Shown here piece after piece: positions 60,580 through 64,000 of a stretch of DNA of 64,000 bases. Every line of letters starts with the position of its first letter. Within the stretch, counting starts at the first letter, position 1. The stretch comes from Gracilariopsis chorda. Taxonomy: Eukaryota; Rhodophyta; Florideophyceae; Gracilariales; Gracilariaceae. Position numbers and translations under genes: made by a program. Below the pieces are notes generated by a model. That model searched no databases. It worked only from the letters and a program-made list of their open reading frames with translations, and was not told where the DNA came from. The stretch lies in the NCBI GenBank assembly GCA_003194525.1, contig NBIV01000002.1, positions 1,054,001 to 1,118,000 on the forward strand. Reading direction: 5' to 3'.

Positions 60580-61867
60580 GTATCACTCAACGCAAGACTA
60601 AGGGAGACTGGCAGATAGAATTCTTCACCGGTCCCCTACCGGTTGAGGGATCCTTCTACTACTTTTGCGTAGCCGGGTCCACTGCAGGAGATACTATCTC
60701 CGGTTCCCTAAAGGTCAGACCTCTGGCTCCGAGTAAGACTCTCTCGGTGAGATGCGATTTCAGCGGCCTGTCCAAGTTCTGCACAATCCAGAACGAGGGT
60801 GCGTGCAACCTACGGAATGTCCAGGAGAGGTTACTCACAACGTGATATGTGTTCACCAGTTGGCCTCCTCTAATTCCTTACGGCTACTTGCGCTGCGATC
60901 TTGTCTTCACTAAGGTCCGGGCCGAACGACGAGACACCCTGTCCCCTTACGAACAGCTACACGCACCACAGCTGAGCCAGTTATACGGCAAGTGCGCTAT
61001 CCGCAGGCTTAGTTCAAGTCCCCAGTCGATTCCCAACCGGTATTCGGCTTGCGAATATTAGCTCAGCCAAGTGCTAACTTCCCTGAAGGGTTAATAGTGG
61101 CGGAAGCCTTATTCAGGACTTGATATAATAGTTCCGGTTCACCGTCTGTGTTTGTGGTCCAATGGTGAAGGCAGTTATGTGGAGCGTGCAGTAACTGCGA
61201 TGTGTCGCCACTAGAAGCTTCAGGTGATCGGTCCAGACCACAAGCCAGGGGCAAGGGTTGCTCAACGACACGGTGGCTTTCAAGAAGCTTCTCGTGCGCA
61301 CGCTATAATGCAACGCCGAATACGGGGGCGGTTTTTGTGGGCTCGGCAAGGACAACCAGGAAAAGTGCGAGCGGGGGAAAAAAGAAGGCCGGGGTTTGTT
61401 CGGCGCGCCGAAAACGGAGAGTGCACGAGCTGGGGGTTTTCGGACAGTGCCACACAGGCGGGAGGGAGGCTTGTGTGCTGTAGCGACAGTAGAAGCTGCA
61501 CGTGGTGAAGGGGGGGGGGGTTTGGCAGCGACTCAACAATGGGTGCAGGTGGGGGAAGGTTGTCCGGCGCGAAGAAGGCGGAGTGTGCACGGGCTGCCGG
61601 GGGGCGGGAGATGGTTCGGGAGCGCCACACCAGTCGGCACAGCCGGGAAAAAGTGGTCGGGCGCAAGGCGCGCCGAAGGCGCAAGCGCTATAGGGAGTGG
61701 AGAACGTTAGCGTTTCTCACTCTTTTGTGCAGATAAGCCTTGCGTTGGAGAGAAGCCTGAAGAAGGGTTTATTCAGTGTCGACTTTTGCCCCGGCGGTTG
61801 CTGTGTTCCTTACGTTTTCGATATTGTTTTCGATACGCCTCTTTTGCGTCGACGGTCTTATCGATGA
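60580..61867 (-). other. Copia-E leader with GC-rich degenerate repeats
   Basis: Between gag and 5' LTR. No coding sequence is assignable. The part at about 61.3-61.7 kb is very GC-rich with an 11-base G run near 61510. Loosely repeated blocks start CGGCGCG and include GAGTGTGCACG-type and GCGCCACAC/GTGCCACAC-type segments about 180 bp apart. Confidence 0.55.
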
Positions 61868-61885
61868 CCGCATGCGATGCTACCA
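61868..61885 (-). other. Copia-E primer-binding site
   Basis: On the minus strand TGGTAGCATCGCATGCGG follows the 5' LTR directly. The leading TGG is what a tRNA 3' CCA end would pair with. The primer tRNA is not identified. Confidence 0.6.
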
Positions 61886-62044
61886 TGTAGCTGTGTGTAG
61901 CTTTGTGGCTTCTCACTGCCTGCCCCCTCCCCTTATTCTCGTGAAGGCAGGGAGATCAGCGAGGTCATTCATTTGGTGCCTCCAGTCGGGACGAGTGGAC
62001 TGTAAACCACGTCGAAACTGGTGGCCAGCGTGCTTCCATTCACA
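61886..62044 (-). repeat. Copia-E 5' LTR
   Basis: 159 bp, TG...CA, flanked by CTCAC. Confidence 0.92.
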
Positions 62045-62745
62045 CTCACGCTATCAACAATTTCTCGGCAAAGTTCATTATGTAACCGACAGAACCCGCC
62101 CCGACATACTCCATGCCACAAACTGCCTTGCTGCAGCACATAAATGGCCTACATTTACACCATTAGCAAACACTAAAGACGCTTCTTCGGTATCTAAAAG
62201 GCACACGAATTCACGCTGTCATGTACCGCAAACACAATATTCCAAATCAATCCAGTCTGCTATCCGTTTATAGCAACAATGACTGTGGTAAGGCCATTAA
62301 ACCCAAATCAGTAACGGGTAACGTCCATTTCATCTTCCATGCACCAATTTCTTGGGAGTCTTCATGACAAAATGTGGTAGCCCTTTCCACAACAAAGGAA
62401 ATATATCCGCAAGCAACGCCACCCGTCAACCTCTTTGGCTTTGAAACATACTCGATTCAGCAGCTATGCAATCGAACACGCCTACAATCTTTCAAATCCA
62501 CAGCCAGTCTGCTTTACTCATCGCCACCAACCAAGCTCCCATAAAGTAAAAAAACTATATCAACATCAGACTCCATAATCTCCAACATCTTCTCGGGCAA
62601 CACACCACTAGGTTGAAGCGCATTTCTACAGCCAACCGGTTAGCAGATATATTCACTAACTTCACAGCACTTGCTATGCATTTCTTAGACATCGCCTCAG
62701 TATCACTCCCCGCCCCCTTCAAAATGCGAACCAGCAGCCGGGGAC

Positions 62746-62875
62746 TGTCAATCAGCTTAATAATTCCTGCTGATTCACATCTTTCCGCTGACAATCAGCC
62801 TTAAAGTGACATAGCATACAGAACCGAGCAGCACGAGATTTTGACTTAAGTACAAGAGGTAAAACCTTCCTCTCA
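62746..62875 (+). repeat. Copia-D right LTR
   Basis: Starts TGTCAATCAGC directly after the purine tract AGCCGGGGAC. Its end is set by alignment to the left LTR. Confidence 0.7.
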
Positions 62876-63589
62876 CAAACATGGCTTAATGGAGGAGCAA
62901 TATTTGGCCGTTCACACTCGCAGTGTTTGTCGTAAAATATTGAGAGGTCTTGACCCAGTGAAAATGACCACGCAGAAGCGAATGCCACAGGTCTCAAAGC
63001 TGGAAAGTGAATGGTTTTGACGTTACAAGTACCATCCTTGAAAGGCGTCCAAAATAGCGTTTTAAGAACGGTAAAATTTTGCGCTGTCGCATTTTGTGAT
63101 TTGGTTTTTCAGGGTGGACCCAGTTAGAGAGATTAAGTCTCTCTCTCCTTTACAAGTACACTAGTTCAATTCCTACTTTGGGCAAGGGATTAAGTGTTAT
63201 ACTTGCTTTGGTAGTTCACCAGACTTGTTTGTTGAACGACACACTCCGTACGGAACTTTTTTTTCACACAAAAACATTCAGTCACGCTACTAACAGAACA
63301 GTTCGGTTACGCATTGTTTTGAGCGATACAGGCGATCATTGTGATTAGTGTGGGCCACACTATATTTGAGTTCTGTCTTCCTGAGCACCTCACACATAAT
63401 AGTGTGTCCCACTCTATTTTGCAATCCATACTAATTGTGGTACGGTAAAATCGGTGTGGGCCACACCAATATGTGGTAACTTTAATCGTGTGGGCTTTCT
63501 ATTGAACCTCAGGCAATATCCCCAACTACCTGACCTTCAAAATTAGCTCGATACTTGCGTGTGATACCCTGTATTTCAGGAAACAACTG
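62876..63589. other. unassigned right-side spacer with palindromes
   Basis: No gene recognised. It contains the palindromes at 63346 and 63453 listed separately. Confidence 0.35.
63346..63362. repeat. 17 bp palindrome TAGTGTGGGCCACACTA
   Basis: Perfect around a central G. A partner palindrome GGTGTGGGCCACACC lies at 63453-63467, and related half-copies (GTGTGTCCCACT, CGTGTGGGCT) lie nearby. Confidence 0.9.
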
Positions 63590-63905
63590 CCTCTCTTACC
63601 ACTGCTCATCAAATTCAAAGCAATTCCGCATCTGATCATGTCTTTCCTAGCGCAGCTTACTCCGCCTGTATCGCGCTATGCGCTTACTGCGCGAACAGGA
63701 TTCGTTGCAAGTTTGAAAAAATACAGTTTGCCTGGATTGCCTAGTTTTCTCGATGTTCTCATGCCATCCGACCACAATCCCTTATAAGTAGCATTCGTCT
63801 TATAATCATACCATTAATTACGCCAATACGTTTTCAACTTTTGGATAACAAAACTATCCGCTGGCTGAACCAAGTAGTTATCGTTGCATGGAAATTGTGG
63901 TGAAG
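63590..63905 (-). pseudogene. pogo/jerky-like DDE_1 transposase, C-terminal remnant
   Basis: One minus-strand frame, with a couple of stops, reads LVQPADSFVIQKLKTYW (family form QPLD...F), then SRKLGNPGKLYFFKLA, then DTGGVSCARKDMIRCGIALN. I associate this order with the C-terminal part of DDE_1 transposases of the pogo/Tigger group in protists and algae. The catalytic region would lie further right, beyond this window. It does not belong to the Harbinger or Tc1 remnants. Confidence 0.55.
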
Positions 63906-64000
63906 CGTAGTGCTCAAATGAAAGGTGCCAACCGGTCGGCCGAGGCTTCAGCGGTTGGTGGGTGTAGTTTCCTAGGAAGCCCGGACGGAGAATGGGCTCA
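63906..64000. other. unassigned right edge
   Basis: Probably the continuation of the DDE_1 remnant. Too short to judge. Confidence 0.3.

Larger units (their letters stand above)
56162..62044 (-). mobile_element. Copia-E: Copia element inserted in Copia-D
   Basis: A 5,883 bp minus-strand Ty1/Copia fossil with two 159 bp LTRs (56162-56320 and 61886-62044, TGTAG...TTCACA) and the 5 bp target duplication CTCAC (56157-56161, 62045-62049). Right to left: priming site, a 1.3 kb leader, gag about 59.56-60.57 kb with a CCHC-type zinc knuckle region (CWNCGHIGH), GAG-pre-integrase and integrase about 58.2-59.5 kb, reverse transcriptase about 57.0-58.13 kb, RNase H about 56.6-57.0 kb (GEAEHIAL, KHIALKHQYIKEL, TDVQAADIFTKP). 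LTRs differ at about 9% by eye. Broken but comparatively complete, about six or seven breaks. It lacks the A/C bias of the other Copia elements and uses a different priming site, so it belongs to another lineage. Confidence 0.93.
52379..62875 (+). mobile_element. Copia-D: old Copia element split by Copia-E
   Basis: Ty1/Copia fossil. The left LTR is about 52379-52503 and the right LTR 62746-62875, diverged but alignable (shared AATTCCTG, TCAGCCTT, and the AAGAGGTA...CCTTCCTCT end). Parts: gag about 52.6-53.4 kb, protease about 53.6-53.9 kb, integrase about 54.5-55.05 kb, reverse transcriptase about 55.1-56.15 kb, then Copia-E (56162-62044), then the last RT stretch and RNase H about 62.05-62.7 kb. 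The RT pattern on the two sides of the insertion is consecutive (TPLP before; YQQFLGKVHYVTDRTRPDI after). A half-tRNA-type priming site follows the left LTR. Broken, more than ten breaks. Coding strand A/C-rich. Related to Copia-C by its 3' junction. Confidence 0.85.

Noticed and set aside
61280-61710. Several frames of about 100 codons on both strands
   Set aside because: They arise from the GC-rich leader of Copia-E, where stops are rare by composition.
56165-62044. Direct repeats of about 159 bp first looked like a segmental duplication
   Set aside because: Their ends (TG...CA), the CTCAC target copies and the minus-strand Copia content between them show that they are LTRs.

Overview
This looks like transposon-dense nuclear DNA of a photosynthetic eukaryote. 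There are no bacterial operons, rRNA genes, tRNA genes or CRISPR arrays that I can see. The only host-type genes I recognise are coat protein delta-COP, a Tic110-like piece (chloroplast protein import) and a peptidyl-tRNA hydrolase piece, and all three lie inside a DNA transposon. The Tic110-like piece, the scarcity of introns and the load of Copia, Gypsy and Harbinger elements would fit a red alga of the Chondrus or Porphyra kind. That taxonomic guess is inference only.

Layout. 1-16.4 kb: a Copia reverse-transcriptase scrap, then a minus-strand chromodomain Gypsy element (Gypsy-1). Its left LTR was split twice, by a 4.66 kb Copia element (Copia-B, TSD GGTAT) and by a 764 bp unclassified insert. 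16.4-18.2 kb: a coding-like sequence split by a solo LTR of the Gypsy family. 18.2-20.5 kb: a 5'-truncated Copia (Copia-C). 21.6-21.9 kb: a decayed Tc1/mariner transposase end. 25.0-37.2 kb: a second, older minus-strand Gypsy (Gypsy-2) with about 955 bp LTRs. 37.9-38.4 kb: a short non-autonomous Harbinger-like element. 39.1-40.3 kb: a decayed gene of unknown family.

41.3-47.4 kb is the centrepiece: a 6,161 bp PIF/Harbinger-type transposon with perfect 40 bp terminal inverted repeats and a TTA target duplication. It carries its own DDE transposase and an accessory ORF. It also holds what look like captured host gene pieces: delta-COP fused to a Tic110-like segment on the plus strand, and a peptidyl-tRNA hydrolase piece that overlaps the end of the transposase gene on the minus strand. 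A second, unrelated decayed DDE transposase follows at 47.7-48.7 kb.

49.3-52.0 kb holds two decayed, divergently oriented, unrecognised genes with charged coiled-coil tails. 51.96-52.35 kb is a 389 bp fold-back element. 52.4-62.9 kb is an old plus-strand Copia (Copia-D) split by a minus-strand Copia (Copia-E, 159 bp LTRs, TSD CTCAC). The window ends with a decayed pogo-like DDE_1 transposase fragment at 63.6-63.9 kb.

Insertion order readable from the nesting: Gypsy-1 before Copia-B and the 764 bp insert; Copia-D before Copia-E. LTR divergence by eye agrees: Copia-B about 4-5%, Copia-E about 9%, Gypsy-1 roughly 10-20%, Gypsy-2 and Copia-D much higher. All LTR elements here are broken fossils. 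The Harbinger element is the best preserved unit.
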